From DAOUCP01 sp034432155 (GTDB lineage: Bacteria; Chloroflexota; Anaerolineae; Epilineales; Epilineaceae), in assembly GCA_034432155.1 (NCBI GenBank), contig DAOUCP010000035.1, forward strand, positions 1 to 64,000: 64,000 nt of DNA, read 5' to 3'. A program made the translations under genes and the position numbers. Within the stretch, counting starts at the first letter, position 1, and the number at the start of each line of letters is the position of its first letter. Positions 7,882 through 15,844 of this stretch are shown here, one piece after another. Below the pieces are notes generated by a model. The model ran no database searches. It was not told where the DNA came from and saw nothing but the letters and a program-made list of their open reading frames with translations.

Positions 7882-8634
7882 TTAGCGAGGGCCAGTGCGC
7901 ACCGACGGCGAGCAAGGCGCCTGGCCGCCACGTGTGGTCAGAGCATCCGGCCAACGCGCCACGAGCGTCAGCAGATGGGCCACCACTTGCGCAACGTCAC
8001 AGGCCTCCGTGGCCACCACGACCGCGTCGGGTGCGATGGCCAGAGGCGCCTCGGCACGCCCCTTGTCGGTGTCATCGCGCGCCGCGAGCGCGGCGAGCTC
8101 GGCGGCGTAGGTCGTCGCCACGCCACCCGCCAACCGCTCACGCAGCCGACGGCGGGCTCGCACGGCGAGGGGTGCATCGAGGTAGAACTTCAGGTCAGCC
8201 TCGGGGAGGATGACCGTCCCGATATCTCGCCCCGTCATGACCACCGGCTGCTCGCGAGCAATCCGCCGCTGGCCGTCGAGGAGCAACCGGCGGACGACAC
8301 GATGGGCGCTGATGCGCGATACCACGGCGTCCACGGCTGCCGAGCGAAGATGGGCCGAGATGTCACGGCTGCCAACCGCGACGCGATAGCCCAAAGGCCC
8401 TTCGTCCCGAACCACCCGCACGGGCTCCCGGAGCAGCAGGTCCGCCAGGCCGTCGGCGTCCTCCGCCGCTACACCCGCCTCGAGAGCCAGTACGGCCAAG
8501 GCACGGTACAGGGCACCGGTGTCGAAGTACAGGTAACCGAGAGCATCCGCCAGATGACGGCCAACGACACTCTTGCCCGATGCGGCCGGCCCGTCCAGGG
8601 CGATGCTCTTTGGTCTGCCGCCCTTCGTCGGCAC
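7882..8634 (-). CDS. cmk: Cytidylate kinase
   Basis: This enzyme phosphorylates CMP/dCMP with ATP in the cytoplasm for nucleotide recycling. The 250-residue product has the P-loop GPAASGKS (15-22). A YLYFDTGALYRALA segment then matches the NMP-binding region of Cmk, and VMTGRDIGTVILPEADLKFYLDA matches its core block. The GTG at 8634 was chosen because it directly precedes the conserved N-terminus (SIALDGPAASGK) and lies 11 nt after the rluB stop. Longer in-frame extensions overlap rluB and are Arg-rich nonsense. It is the last gene of scpB-rluB-cmk, a common bacterial order. Confidence 0.93.
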   Translation of the reverse strand: MPTKGGRPKSIALDGPAASGKSVVGRHLADALGYLYFDTGALYRALAVLALEAGVAAEDADGLADLLLREPVRVVRDEGPLGYRVAVGSRDISAHLRSAAVDAVVSRISAHRVVRRLLLDGQRRIAREQPVVMTGRDIGTVILPEADLKFYLDAPLAVRARRRLRERLAGGVATTYAAELAALAARDDTDKGRAEAPLAIAPDAVVVATEACDVAQVVAHLLTLVARWPDALTTRGGQAPCSPSVRTGPR

Positions 8635-8645
8635 CGGCCGTTCGC

Positions 8646-9461
8646 CTATGTGGTCCCGAGCGCCGTGGGTGGCGGTTCGTTCGCCCGACGGTGACGCGGA
8701 CCGGCGTTTGCCTCCTCGGGGGCACCGCCGGACACGTACGCCTTGAGCGCCAGCCGCTCGGCCGGCGTGAGCCGACGCGCCTGCCCCGGGGCAAGATCGC
8801 CGAGAGTGAGCGGGCCAATGCGCACGCGGATGAGGCGCTCGACCGGGTGTCCGACGGCTGCGCACATGCGCCGAATTTGCCGCTTGCGTCCTTCGCGAAG
8901 GACGATCGACAGCCACGTTGCGCCGTTCGTCGACCGCAGCACCTCGACATCCGCCGGTGCCGTGAGCCGGCCGTCGAGGAGCACGCCCTCGCGCAGCCGG
9001 CGCACCGTCTCCGCCCGCACATGGCCGGCAACCCGCACGTGATAAGTCTTGTCGTGCTCGAAGCGCGGATGCGTCAAGCGGTAGGCCAACTCGCCGTCGT
9101 TGGTGAGCAGCAGCAGGCCACTGCTGTCGGCGTCCAGTCGCCCCACGGGGTAGAGTCGTGCCTGGCTGGGCACAAGCTGTCCTGTGGTTGGGCGCCCCCA
9201 GGGATCCTCGACAGTGGTAATCACACCGGCAGGCTTGTGGAGCATCCAGTACTCGCGCGGCCCGAGGTCGATCACCACGCCGTCGACGGCGATGACGTCG
9301 TGTGCCGGGTCCACCTTCCACCCCATCTCGCGCACCAGACGGCCATTCACCGTCACCCGGCCAGCGGCGATGATCCCTTCGGCCTTGCGCCGCGAGCTGA
9401 TCCCAGCGTGGGCCAGCACTTTGTGCAGCCGCTCGGCGCTCGTCCTGACCTCAGCGGCCAT
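8646..9461 (-). CDS. rluB: 23S rRNA pseudouridine synthase, RluB family
   Basis: The enzyme isomerises uridine to pseudouridine in 23S rRNA (family RsuA/RluB/E/F). The 271-residue protein starts with an S4 RNA-binding domain (RLHKVLAHAGISSRRKAEGI, residues 11-30). The catalytic block GRLDADSSGLLLLTND (108-122) contains the essential Asp110. The conserved RQIRRMCAAVGHPV segment lies near the C-terminus. ATG 9461 begins just upstream of the S4 domain and overlaps the scpB stop by 11 nt. RluB versus RluE/F specificity cannot be fixed by eye, but the length and the scpB-cmk context favour RluB. Confidence 0.9.
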   Translation of the reverse strand: MAAEVRTSAERLHKVLAHAGISSRRKAEGIIAAGRVTVNGRLVREMGWKVDPAHDVIAVDGVVIDLGPREYWMLHKPAGVITTVEDPWGRPTTGQLVPSQARLYPVGRLDADSSGLLLLTNDGELAYRLTHPRFEHDKTYHVRVAGHVRAETVRRLREGVLLDGRLTAPADVEVLRSTNGATWLSIVLREGRKRQIRRMCAAVGHPVERLIRVRIGPLTLGDLAPGQARRLTPAERLALKAYVSGGAPEEANAGPRHRRANEPPPTALGTT

Positions 9462-10305
9462 CGTCCCTCGCCACGTCCGCCGACGTCGACGGCGAACCAG
9501 CGTGGCGGTCGTCCCTTGCCACGTCCGCCGACGTCGACATGGAACCAGCCTCGGGGTCGTCCCTGGCCACCGAGGCCGCAACAGGCTGGCTGCCGGAGTC
9601 GGCATCCCCACCGGCTAGCATCTCCTCACTCAGCTCGCGGCCGGCCTCCTCGTGCGCCGTGAAGGACTCCAGAGGCGGCAGGTCGCTAAGGCTGCTCAAG
9701 CCGAAGTACTCGAGGAATCGGAAGGTCGTTGCATACTCGAAAGGATGGCCTACCGTGTTCCGACGTCCCACCGGTGCCACCAACTCCCGCGCCATGAGAG
9801 TGCGCAGCGGCGTCTCCGAATCCACGCCCCGCAAACCTTCGATCTCCGGGCGGGTAATGGGCTGCCGGTAGGCAATGATGGCCAGCACCTCCAGTGCCGC
9901 CTGCGACAGCCGACTCCACGAGTCAAGGCCCAGGAAGCGCTGGACCACGGCTGCCGACTCTGGCGCCGTCACCATGCGCACGCAGCCATTGCTGCGCTGC
10001 AGGCGCACGCCGCGCAGCGCGAGGACGCTGCCGAGATCCTCGAGCGCCGTCTCGGTCGTCTGCTTGTCGACCTCCAGCGCCCGCGAGAGATCGCGCACCG
10101 CGATCGGCCGGTCCGCCACAAACAGCACGCTCTCGATCAGCGCCGCCAGCTGCCGCACGTCGCGCGGCGGCGTGCCAGCCGGTGCCACCGGTGGACTCCC
10201 CTCCCCGCCGAGCACCTCGGGGGCGACCGGTTCGCTCGGCGCCGAGCCCGCCACCCCCTCGCTGCGCAGCGCAGCGCCACCGCAATCGTTCCGCATGCCG
10301 TCCAC
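9451..10305 (-). CDS. scpB: Segregation and condensation protein B
   Basis: ScpB is the winged-helix kleisin partner of SMC-ScpA in chromosome condensation. The 284-residue protein has a variable Ala/Pro-rich N-terminus (1-48). The two-winged-helix core follows (50-215), with the typical AALIESVLFVADRPI start and ALEVLAIIAYRQPITRPEIE (about 136-155). It is longer than the usual ~190-200 residues because of the N-terminal extension and a C-terminal tail built from 48-nt tandem repeats (STSADVARDD units). scpA is not in the window. It is the first gene of the scpB-rluB-cmk operon. Confidence 0.92.
   Translation of the reverse strand: MDGMRNDCGGAALRSEGVAGSAPSEPVAPEVLGGEGSPPVAPAGTPPRDVRQLAALIESVLFVADRPIAVRDLSRALEVDKQTTETALEDLGSVLALRGVRLQRSNGCVRMVTAPESAAVVQRFLGLDSWSRLSQAALEVLAIIAYRQPITRPEIEGLRGVDSETPLRTLMARELVAPVGRRNTVGHPFEYATTFRFLEYFGLSSLSDLPPLESFTAHEEAGRELSEEMLAGGDADSGSQPVAASVARDDPEAGSMSTSADVARDDRHAGSPSTSADVARDDGR
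9461..9570. repeat. 48-bp tandem repeat at the scpB 3' end
   Basis: Two 48-nt units (9461-9508 and 9509-9556) differ at only a few positions, and a partial third follows. They encode STSADVARDD-type repeats at the ScpB C-terminus, and the rluB start codon lies at their edge. 48 nt keeps the frame. Confidence 0.75.
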
Positions 10306-10371
10306 TCAACCGGTTGTGGCCTCAGCCCTCGCTGGTCCACGATATATTGGGGTCGAGGCCAGTCAAAGAGA

Positions 10372-10401
10372 ATTATAGGTCGAACTCGCGGCCGGCGACA
10401 A
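10372..10401 (-). promoter_or_regulatory. Predicted promoter of scpB-rluB-cmk
   Basis: On the minus strand TTGTCG (10401-10396) and a perfect TATAAT (10377-10372) are 18 nt apart. The predicted start near 10365 gives a leader of about 60 nt before scpB. Confidence 0.55.
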
Positions 10402-10482
10402 TCTTTCCCCGCCACCCACGAAGGAGCACGTGTGCGGGTGTGTTAGAATGGTTGCTCCCGAGACCGGTACGGAAGCCCCGCC

Positions 10483-11271
10483 ATGTCCCAGCGACCCAGC
10501 ATCAGTGCTGTCTTTCCGGCTTACAACGACGGCGGCACCATTGCCAGCATGGTGGTGCGCGTAGCGCAGGTGCTGCGCGAGATCAGCGACGACTTCGAGG
10601 TGATCGTCACCAACGATGGCAGCGCCGACTACACCGGCGAGTTGCTGGACGAACTGGCGCGGCACTTCGCCTGGTTGCGCGTCATTCACCATCCCAAGAA
10701 CCGTGGTTACGGCCACGCGTTGCGCAGCGGGTTCGCCGCTGCGGCGAAGGAGCTGGTCTTCTACACCGACGGCGACGCCCAGTACGATCCTGGCGAGCTT
10801 CGTGAGCTATGGTCACGTCTCACCGACGACGTGGATATCGTCAACGGTTACAAGATCAGCCGCAATGACCCCTGGCACCGCATTGTGATCGGTCGCCTGT
10901 ACCACCACCTGATGCGCCTACTCTTCGGCTTTCCCATCCGCGACGTCGATTGCGACTTTCGGCTGATGCGCCGCCGCTGCCTGGCGGCGGTCGAGCTGGA
11001 GTCGCCGGACGGTACGTTGCCCTTGGAGATGGTCAAGAAGTTCACCGACGCTGGCTTTCGATTCGCCGAAGTGCCCGTGCATCATTACCATCGCGTGTAC
11101 GGTCGATCGCAGTTCTTCAATCTCCCCCGCCTGGTTCGGGTGTCTGTCGAGATCGCTCGCCTTTGGTGGCGGCTGGTCATCCAGCCGGCTGCTCGCCGGC
11201 GCTCTTCGCCCGACGGACGAGATTCCGGCCGGGCTTCCAAGTCGGTCGACATCGATGACCAGCCAGGTTGA
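10483..11271 (+). CDS. GT2 glycosyltransferase, polyprenyl-phosphate sugar transferase type
   Basis: The 262-residue GT-A fold enzyme has the N-terminal FPAYNDGGTI, the nucleotide-sugar binding NDGSADYT (44-51), and YTDGDAQYDP (94-103) holding the DxD-like metal site. The sequence is of the dolichol/undecaprenyl-phosphate mannosyltransferase type (DPM1/ArnC/GtrB). It likely loads a sugar onto a lipid carrier on the cytoplasmic face. It lacks the C-terminal membrane helices of ArnC/GtrB. It overlaps the next gene by 17 nt and opens a seven-gene operon with an epimerase, aminotransferase, ArnE-like flippase and GT-C enzymes. The exact sugar donor is unknown. Confidence 0.88.
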   Translation: MSQRPSISAVFPAYNDGGTIASMVVRVAQVLREISDDFEVIVTNDGSADYTGELLDELARHFAWLRVIHHPKNRGYGHALRSGFAAAAKELVFYTDGDAQYDPGELRELWSRLTDDVDIVNGYKISRNDPWHRIVIGRLYHHLMRLLFGFPIRDVDCDFRLMRRRCLAAVELESPDGTLPLEMVKKFTDAGFRFAEVPVHHYHRVYGRSQFFNLPRLVRVSVEIARLWWRLVIQPAARRRSSPDGRDSGRASKSVDIDDQPG

Positions 11272-12322
11272 TGCCAGGAATGGCCGAGAGACTCGGGAGA
11301 CGATTCGCTTGACGACGCTCCTCCTCGACGAAGGCGAGCTGCGCGCCTTCTACCATCGCCGGCCCGTCATGGTCACCGGCGGTCTGGGCTTCATCGGCAG
11401 CAACTTGGCGCGACGGCTGGCTGACCTGGGAGCCCAGGTGCTGGTGGTCGACTCGCTGATTCCCGAGTATGGCGGGAACCTGTTCAACCTGGCGGGCTAC
11501 GAAGATCGCCTGCGCATCAACATCGCTGATGTGCGGGGCCATGGCATGGAGTACCTGGTTCGCGGTCAAGACATCATCTTCAACCTGGCCGGTCAGGTCA
11601 GCCATCTGGACAGCATGCAGGATCCGTTCACCGACCTGGAGATCAACTGCCGGGCCCAGCTGTACATCCTCGAGGCGTGTCGCAAGGGCAATCGCGGCGC
11701 CAAGGTCATCTATGCCAGCACCCGCCAGGTATACGGCTCGCCCGACTACTTGCCGCTGGATGAAGCCCACCCCACGCACCCCGTGGATGTAAACGGCATC
11801 AACAAGCTCGCCGGTGAGCACTACCACATCCTGTACAACAACGTCTACGGCATACGGGCCTGTGCTCTGCGGCTGACGAACACCTATGGACCACGCATGC
11901 TGGTCAAGCATCCGCGTCAGACGGCCCTCGGTTGGTTCGTCCGCCAAGTCCTGGACGACGAGGAAGTGGAGATCTGGGGCGAGGGGTCGCAGCTGCGCGA
12001 CTACGCCTATGTCGATGACGTGGTCGAAGCCTTCCTGCGCGCCGGAGCCAGCCCGGCCATCGACGGTCACATCGTCAACCTTGGCGGCCTGCGGCCGGTC
12101 AGTCACCGCGAGCTCATGGCCACGCTGATTGCGGTGGCGGGGTCGGGCCGCTTCCGAATCGCGCCCTTTCCCGACGATCGCAAGCGCATCGACGTCGGCA
12201 GTGTGTACTCCAGCTGCGAGCTGGCTCGTCGCATCCTCGGCTGGCAGCCCACCACCGACCTGCTCGACGGCTTGCAGCGTACCGTGGAGTTCTATCGCCG
12301 CTACCGGGAGCACTACTGGTGA
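11255..12322 (+). CDS. NAD-dependent nucleotide-sugar epimerase/dehydratase (SDR)
   Basis: The 355-residue extended short-chain dehydrogenase has the Rossmann motif TGGLGFIG (41-48), the acidic NAD-binding VVDS at the end of beta2, and a YASTRQVYGSP active-site segment (153-163). Where the family normally has YxxxK, this protein reads DVNGINK (178-184): Asn180 stands where Tyr is expected, with Lys184 kept. It likely modifies an NDP-sugar (epimerisation or dehydration) for the following DegT aminotransferase. Its start lies inside the GT2 gene and its stop overlaps the next start (GTGA). Confidence 0.85.
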   Translation: MTSQVDARNGRETRETIRLTTLLLDEGELRAFYHRRPVMVTGGLGFIGSNLARRLADLGAQVLVVDSLIPEYGGNLFNLAGYEDRLRINIADVRGHGMEYLVRGQDIIFNLAGQVSHLDSMQDPFTDLEINCRAQLYILEACRKGNRGAKVIYASTRQVYGSPDYLPLDEAHPTHPVDVNGINKLAGEHYHILYNNVYGIRACALRLTNTYGPRMLVKHPRQTALGWFVRQVLDDEEVEIWGEGSQLRDYAYVDDVVEAFLRAGASPAIDGHIVNLGGLRPVSHRELMATLIAVAGSGRFRIAPFPDDRKRIDVGSVYSSCELARRILGWQPTTDLLDGLQRTVEFYRRYREHYW

Positions 12323-13434
12323 TCCCTTGCGGGGACCTGCGCCGCGCGTATCTTGCCCAGCCGGCGGAGTTCGACGCCGCCATCGCCGCTGTCCTGGCCG
12401 ATGGCCAGTTCGTGCTCGGCGAGCGGCTGCGGACGCTCGAGGCGGAGTTCGCAGCCTATTGCGGTTCCACCTGGGGCGTGGGGGTCGGCAACGGTACCGA
12501 CGCCATCGCTCTGGCGTTGCGGGCGTGTGGCGTTGCTGCCGGCGACGAGGTCATCACCACATCGTTCTCGGCTGCCTTCACCGCCCTCGGCATCTGCATG
12601 GCCGGTGCGCAGCCCATCTTTGCCGACATCGACCCCCAGCGCTTCACTTTGGACCCAGACGAGTTGGAAGCGCGACTGACGCCGCGCACCCGGGCGGTCG
12701 TTCCGGTTCACCTGTATGGGCAACCGGCCGACATGGCTCCGATCCTTGCTTTTGCCCGCCGTCACGGCCTGGCGGTGATCGAGGACGCCGCGCAAGCCCA
12801 TGGCGCCCGCTACCGAGGCCAGCGAGTGGGCAGCCTCGGCGATGCGGCGGCGTTCAGCTTCTATCCCACGAAGAACCTGGGCGCCTTCGGGGATGCCGGC
12901 ATGGTCATCACCTCCGATCCGGAGATCGCTCGCCGGCTCCGCATGCTGCGCGACGGCGGACAGTCGGATCGCTACCGTCATGAGCTGGTCGGTGTCAACA
13001 GCCGTCTGGATGAGCTGCAGGCGGCAGTTCTGTTGGTCCGCCTGGGCCGCCTTGAGGAGGCCAACGCTCGTCGCCGAGCCATTGCCGCGCGCTATGCGCA
13101 GGCCCTCGCAGGCCAGGGGGCGGTGACACCACCATGGATAGCGCCCGACAGCGAACCGGTCTACCACCAGTTCGTCGTCCGCTGCAGGCTGCGCCAGCGC
13201 CTGGCTGCAGAGCTGGCTGCCCGGGGAGTGGGGACCGCGATTCACTATCCCACCCCGATCCACCTCCAGCCGGCGTTCGGCGGTGCCGGCCGGCGGGGGG
13301 AATTCCCCGCTGCCGAACGCGCCGCCGAGGAGGTCCTGTCACTGCCGGTCTATCCCGAGCTGAGCGATGCCGAGGTCGCCCACGTGGCCGGTGCGCTGGC
13401 CGAGGTCAGCGAGAGCCTCGAGCAGACGGGGTGA
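12319..13434 (+). CDS. DegT/DnrJ/EryC1/StrS sugar aminotransferase
   Basis: This is a PLP-dependent fold-type I aminotransferase that converts keto-sugar nucleotides to amino sugars (371 residues). GVGNGTDAIALAL (55-67) binds the PLP phosphate, EDAAQAHGA (155-163) supplies the Asp that contacts the pyridine nitrogen, and FSFYPTKNLGAFGDAG holds the Schiff-base Lys185. C-terminal HYPTPIHLQPAF is the usual family block. The GTG start overlaps the epimerase stop by 4 nt, showing translational coupling. In an Arn-like scheme it corresponds to ArnB. The nucleotide sugar cannot be named. Confidence 0.92.
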   Translation: MIPCGDLRRAYLAQPAEFDAAIAAVLADGQFVLGERLRTLEAEFAAYCGSTWGVGVGNGTDAIALALRACGVAAGDEVITTSFSAAFTALGICMAGAQPIFADIDPQRFTLDPDELEARLTPRTRAVVPVHLYGQPADMAPILAFARRHGLAVIEDAAQAHGARYRGQRVGSLGDAAAFSFYPTKNLGAFGDAGMVITSDPEIARRLRMLRDGGQSDRYRHELVGVNSRLDELQAAVLLVRLGRLEEANARRRAIAARYAQALAGQGAVTPPWIAPDSEPVYHQFVVRCRLRQRLAAELAARGVGTAIHYPTPIHLQPAFGGAGRRGEFPAAERAAEEVLSLPVYPELSDAEVAHVAGALAEVSESLEQTG

Positions 13435-13482
13435 TGGCCAGCCGTCCGTCGTCGGGCGGCCCTAGCAAGAGCGGAGGACGCG

Positions 13483-13881
13483 TTGAGCCTTTATGCGGAG
13501 ATCGTTCACTCGCCGCGGCTGGTGGCATTCCTGGGTCTGCTCGTGGCCATTGCCTTCAGCACCACCGGTGAGCTGTTCCTCAAGATCGGCATGCAGCGCG
13601 TCGGTCATCTGACGTTCAGCCCCCAGATGCTCGGCCGCACCTTTACCACCTGGCAAGTGCTGGTCGGCTTCGGCCTGTTCTTCATCGGCTCCGTGTTCTG
13701 GCTGTGGGTCATCTCGCGTGCCGATCTGAGCTGGGCATATCCCATGCTGGCGCTCGGCTACGTTCTGGTCGTTCTCGAGTCGCAGTTCCTGTTGCACGAG
13801 CCGGTCAGTGGCCAACGGTGGCTCGGCACAGTGGTGGTCCTGCTCGGGGTCACCTTGCTCTATGGCTCCTGGCGACGATGA
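13483..13881 (+). CDS. ArnE-like small membrane flippase subunit (SMR superfamily)
   Basis: The 132-residue protein has four predicted membrane helices. The C-terminal half, with AYPMLALGYV and HEPVSGQRWLG, follows the ArnE/EmrE pattern (AYPML...HEP.S..(R/H)W.G). ArnE/ArnF dimers are thought to flip undecaprenyl-phosphate-aminoarabinose across the membrane; a similar flip of the lipid-linked sugar made by the upstream GT2 is inferred here. The start is TTG at 13483, supported by GCGGAGGA 4 nt upstream. The 3' end overlaps the next gene by 20 nt. Confidence 0.85.
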   Translation: MSLYAEIVHSPRLVAFLGLLVAIAFSTTGELFLKIGMQRVGHLTFSPQMLGRTFTTWQVLVGFGLFFIGSVFWLWVISRADLSWAYPMLALGYVLVVLESQFLLHEPVSGQRWLGTVVVLLGVTLLYGSWRR

Positions 13882-15844
13882 GGCGCCGCGGCGCTTTGGC
13901 GCCCGGCCAGGCCTGGCGCGATTGCCGGTCGCGATCGTCCTGCTGGCTGCCGCCAGCCTGCGGCTCGTGGCGCTTGACCGGCTGCCGCCTGGCCTGCACG
14001 TCGACGAGGCGTTCAACATTCTGGACGCGGAGGCCATTCGCGATGGCTGGCGGCCGATCTTCCTGCCGGCCAATGCCGGTCGCGAGGCAGCCTATTCGTA
14101 CGGCCAGGCCGCCCTGCTGACGCTGGGCGCCGACACCATCGCCTGTGCCCGCCTGGCCTCGGCCCTTATCGGCATCGTTACCGTGGCCGCCCTCTATTTG
14201 GCAGTGCGCCGGCTGCCCCTCGACCGACCGCGTCGGGTGGCCGTCCTGGCGGCGGCAGCCCTGGCCCTGAACTTGTGGCATCTGCACTTCAGTCGCTTCG
14301 CCATCCGTTCCATCGCCCTGCCGCTCCTCGTGATCGGGGTCTGGACGAGCTGGGAAAGCGTCATCGCCCAAGGCGCGGGCGACAACCGGCCGCGTGTGAC
14401 CCGGCTCGCCGTACTGGCCGGCTGGCTGGGCGCCAGTGTGTACTTGCACCCCGTCGGCCGCATCCTGTGGGCCCTGCCCGCGATGGCAGCACTCCTCGTC
14501 GCGTGGCGCGAGCGCAATCGGCGCCCCCTGTTCCTCTTCCTGGCGGTAATGCTTGGTGCGCTGGTCATCGCCCTGCCACTTCTCATCACCTGGGCGCACC
14601 AGCCATGGCTCGTCCTGGGCCACACGGCTGAGACGTCCATCCTGGGAGCCGGCCCGCGGGCGCTGCTCGCCAACCTTGGCAAGGCCCTCGGCCTGTTCCA
14701 GCTGGCTGGCGACCCAGCGCCCTGGCGAAACGCCCCTGGCCGACCGGCCTTCGATCCGCTGAACGGTCTGCTGTTCCTGGCTGGTCTCGTCGGTGCCGCC
14801 CGAGCCGTGCGGAGCGCTCGCTGGCCTCAGACCCCCCTCCTGGCCCTGGGGCTGCTGCTGGTGCCGACCGTTCTGAGCGACGCCGCGCCCAACTTCTCGC
14901 GTGCCATCGGCGTTCTGCCCGTCGCCTGTCTCCTGATAGCGTTGGCGATGGACCATCTCGTCGCCTGGCTGGAGTGCCTGGGCCGCCCTGGCTTGGGCCG
15001 CCTGGCGATTCTCGTCTGGATTGCCGTGGCCGCCGGCACCACCCTGCACGACTACCTCACGTGGATGACCGCCCCGACGACCTCCCTGGCCTTCGACGAC
15101 GAAAAGGCTGCCCTGGGACGTTACGTCCAAACCCGGCGGCGCGAGGGAGCTGCCATCTTCCTTTCACCGAGGATGGCCGTTCACCCTACGGTGCGCGTCC
15201 TCGCCGGCGGTGAGCCGGCCGGGTTCGACCCGCTTTTCGGCCTCGTTCTGCCCCCGGCCACGGTGCCACACGCCTACTACGCCTACCTCGAGACCGAACC
15301 GGAGCAGCGCCATCTTCTCGCCCGCCTCGACGCCTACGGCATCCCAAGCCAGCCGTTCGAGCTCCATCTGGATGGCCTTGCCCGCGGCGTCGAGCACCGC
15401 GCCCAGGCTACCATCGTCGACGTGGGACGCGCCCGGCGCATCGCCCTAAGCCAGCCGGTGTCTGCAGTCGCCTTCGGCAGCAGCCTCGAGCTCCGGTCGC
15501 TGCGCCGTCCTCGGCTCCAAGCGGGGGCAACGGTAACTCTGACCCTCGGCTGGGAGGTGCTGCGCACTCCCGCGAGCGACTGGAATCGCAGTCTCCGCGC
15601 CGAACGCCCGGGCGGCCGTCTCGTGGCCCAGACCGATGGCCCGCCCTTGGGTGGCCACTGGCCGACAGGACGCTGGCAGCGTGGCGAGCTGGTGCTGGAG
15701 GAGGTCTCGCTGGACCTTCCCGCGGACGCCAGCGGCCCCGTGGTCCTGCGCGTCGGTTGGTACGACTGGCGAACCTTGGAGCCGGTGCCGACCGCCAGCC
15801 ACCAGATCCTGGCCGACGTGGCTCGCCTGGAGATCGAGCCGTGA
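13862..15844 (+). CDS. GT-C fold membrane glycosyltransferase (ArnT/PMT-like), copy 1
   Basis: The 660-residue protein has about ten membrane helices (residues ~18-400) and a soluble extracytoplasmic C-terminal domain (~400-660). The first external loop has GLHVDEAFNILD, the acidic Asp-Glu of ArnT/PMT enzymes that use polyprenyl-phosphate sugars. It likely moves a lipid-linked sugar to an acceptor outside the membrane. ATG 13862 was chosen because it starts directly before the first helix and overlaps the flippase gene. The next gene is a clear paralogue (same LDRLPPGL..DEA start, LNLWHLHFSR/FSYWHLHFSR segment and C-terminal beta domain). Acceptor unknown. Confidence 0.85.
   Translation: MAPGDDEAPRRFGARPGLARLPVAIVLLAAASLRLVALDRLPPGLHVDEAFNILDAEAIRDGWRPIFLPANAGREAAYSYGQAALLTLGADTIACARLASALIGIVTVAALYLAVRRLPLDRPRRVAVLAAAALALNLWHLHFSRFAIRSIALPLLVIGVWTSWESVIAQGAGDNRPRVTRLAVLAGWLGASVYLHPVGRILWALPAMAALLVAWRERNRRPLFLFLAVMLGALVIALPLLITWAHQPWLVLGHTAETSILGAGPRALLANLGKALGLFQLAGDPAPWRNAPGRPAFDPLNGLLFLAGLVGAARAVRSARWPQTPLLALGLLLVPTVLSDAAPNFSRAIGVLPVACLLIALAMDHLVAWLECLGRPGLGRLAILVWIAVAAGTTLHDYLTWMTAPTTSLAFDDEKAALGRYVQTRRREGAAIFLSPRMAVHPTVRVLAGGEPAGFDPLFGLVLPPATVPHAYYAYLETEPEQRHLLARLDAYGIPSQPFELHLDGLARGVEHRAQATIVDVGRARRIALSQPVSAVAFGSSLELRSLRRPRLQAGATVTLTLGWEVLRTPASDWNRSLRAERPGGRLVAQTDGPPLGGHWPTGRWQRGELVLEEVSLDLPADASGPVVLRVGWYDWRTLEPVPTASHQILADVARLEIEP

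Noticed and set aside
7882..9321. Long minus-strand frame of 479 codons extending cmk over rluB
   Set aside because: The extra part is an Arg-rich shadow of rluB; the cmk domain starts at GTG 8634.
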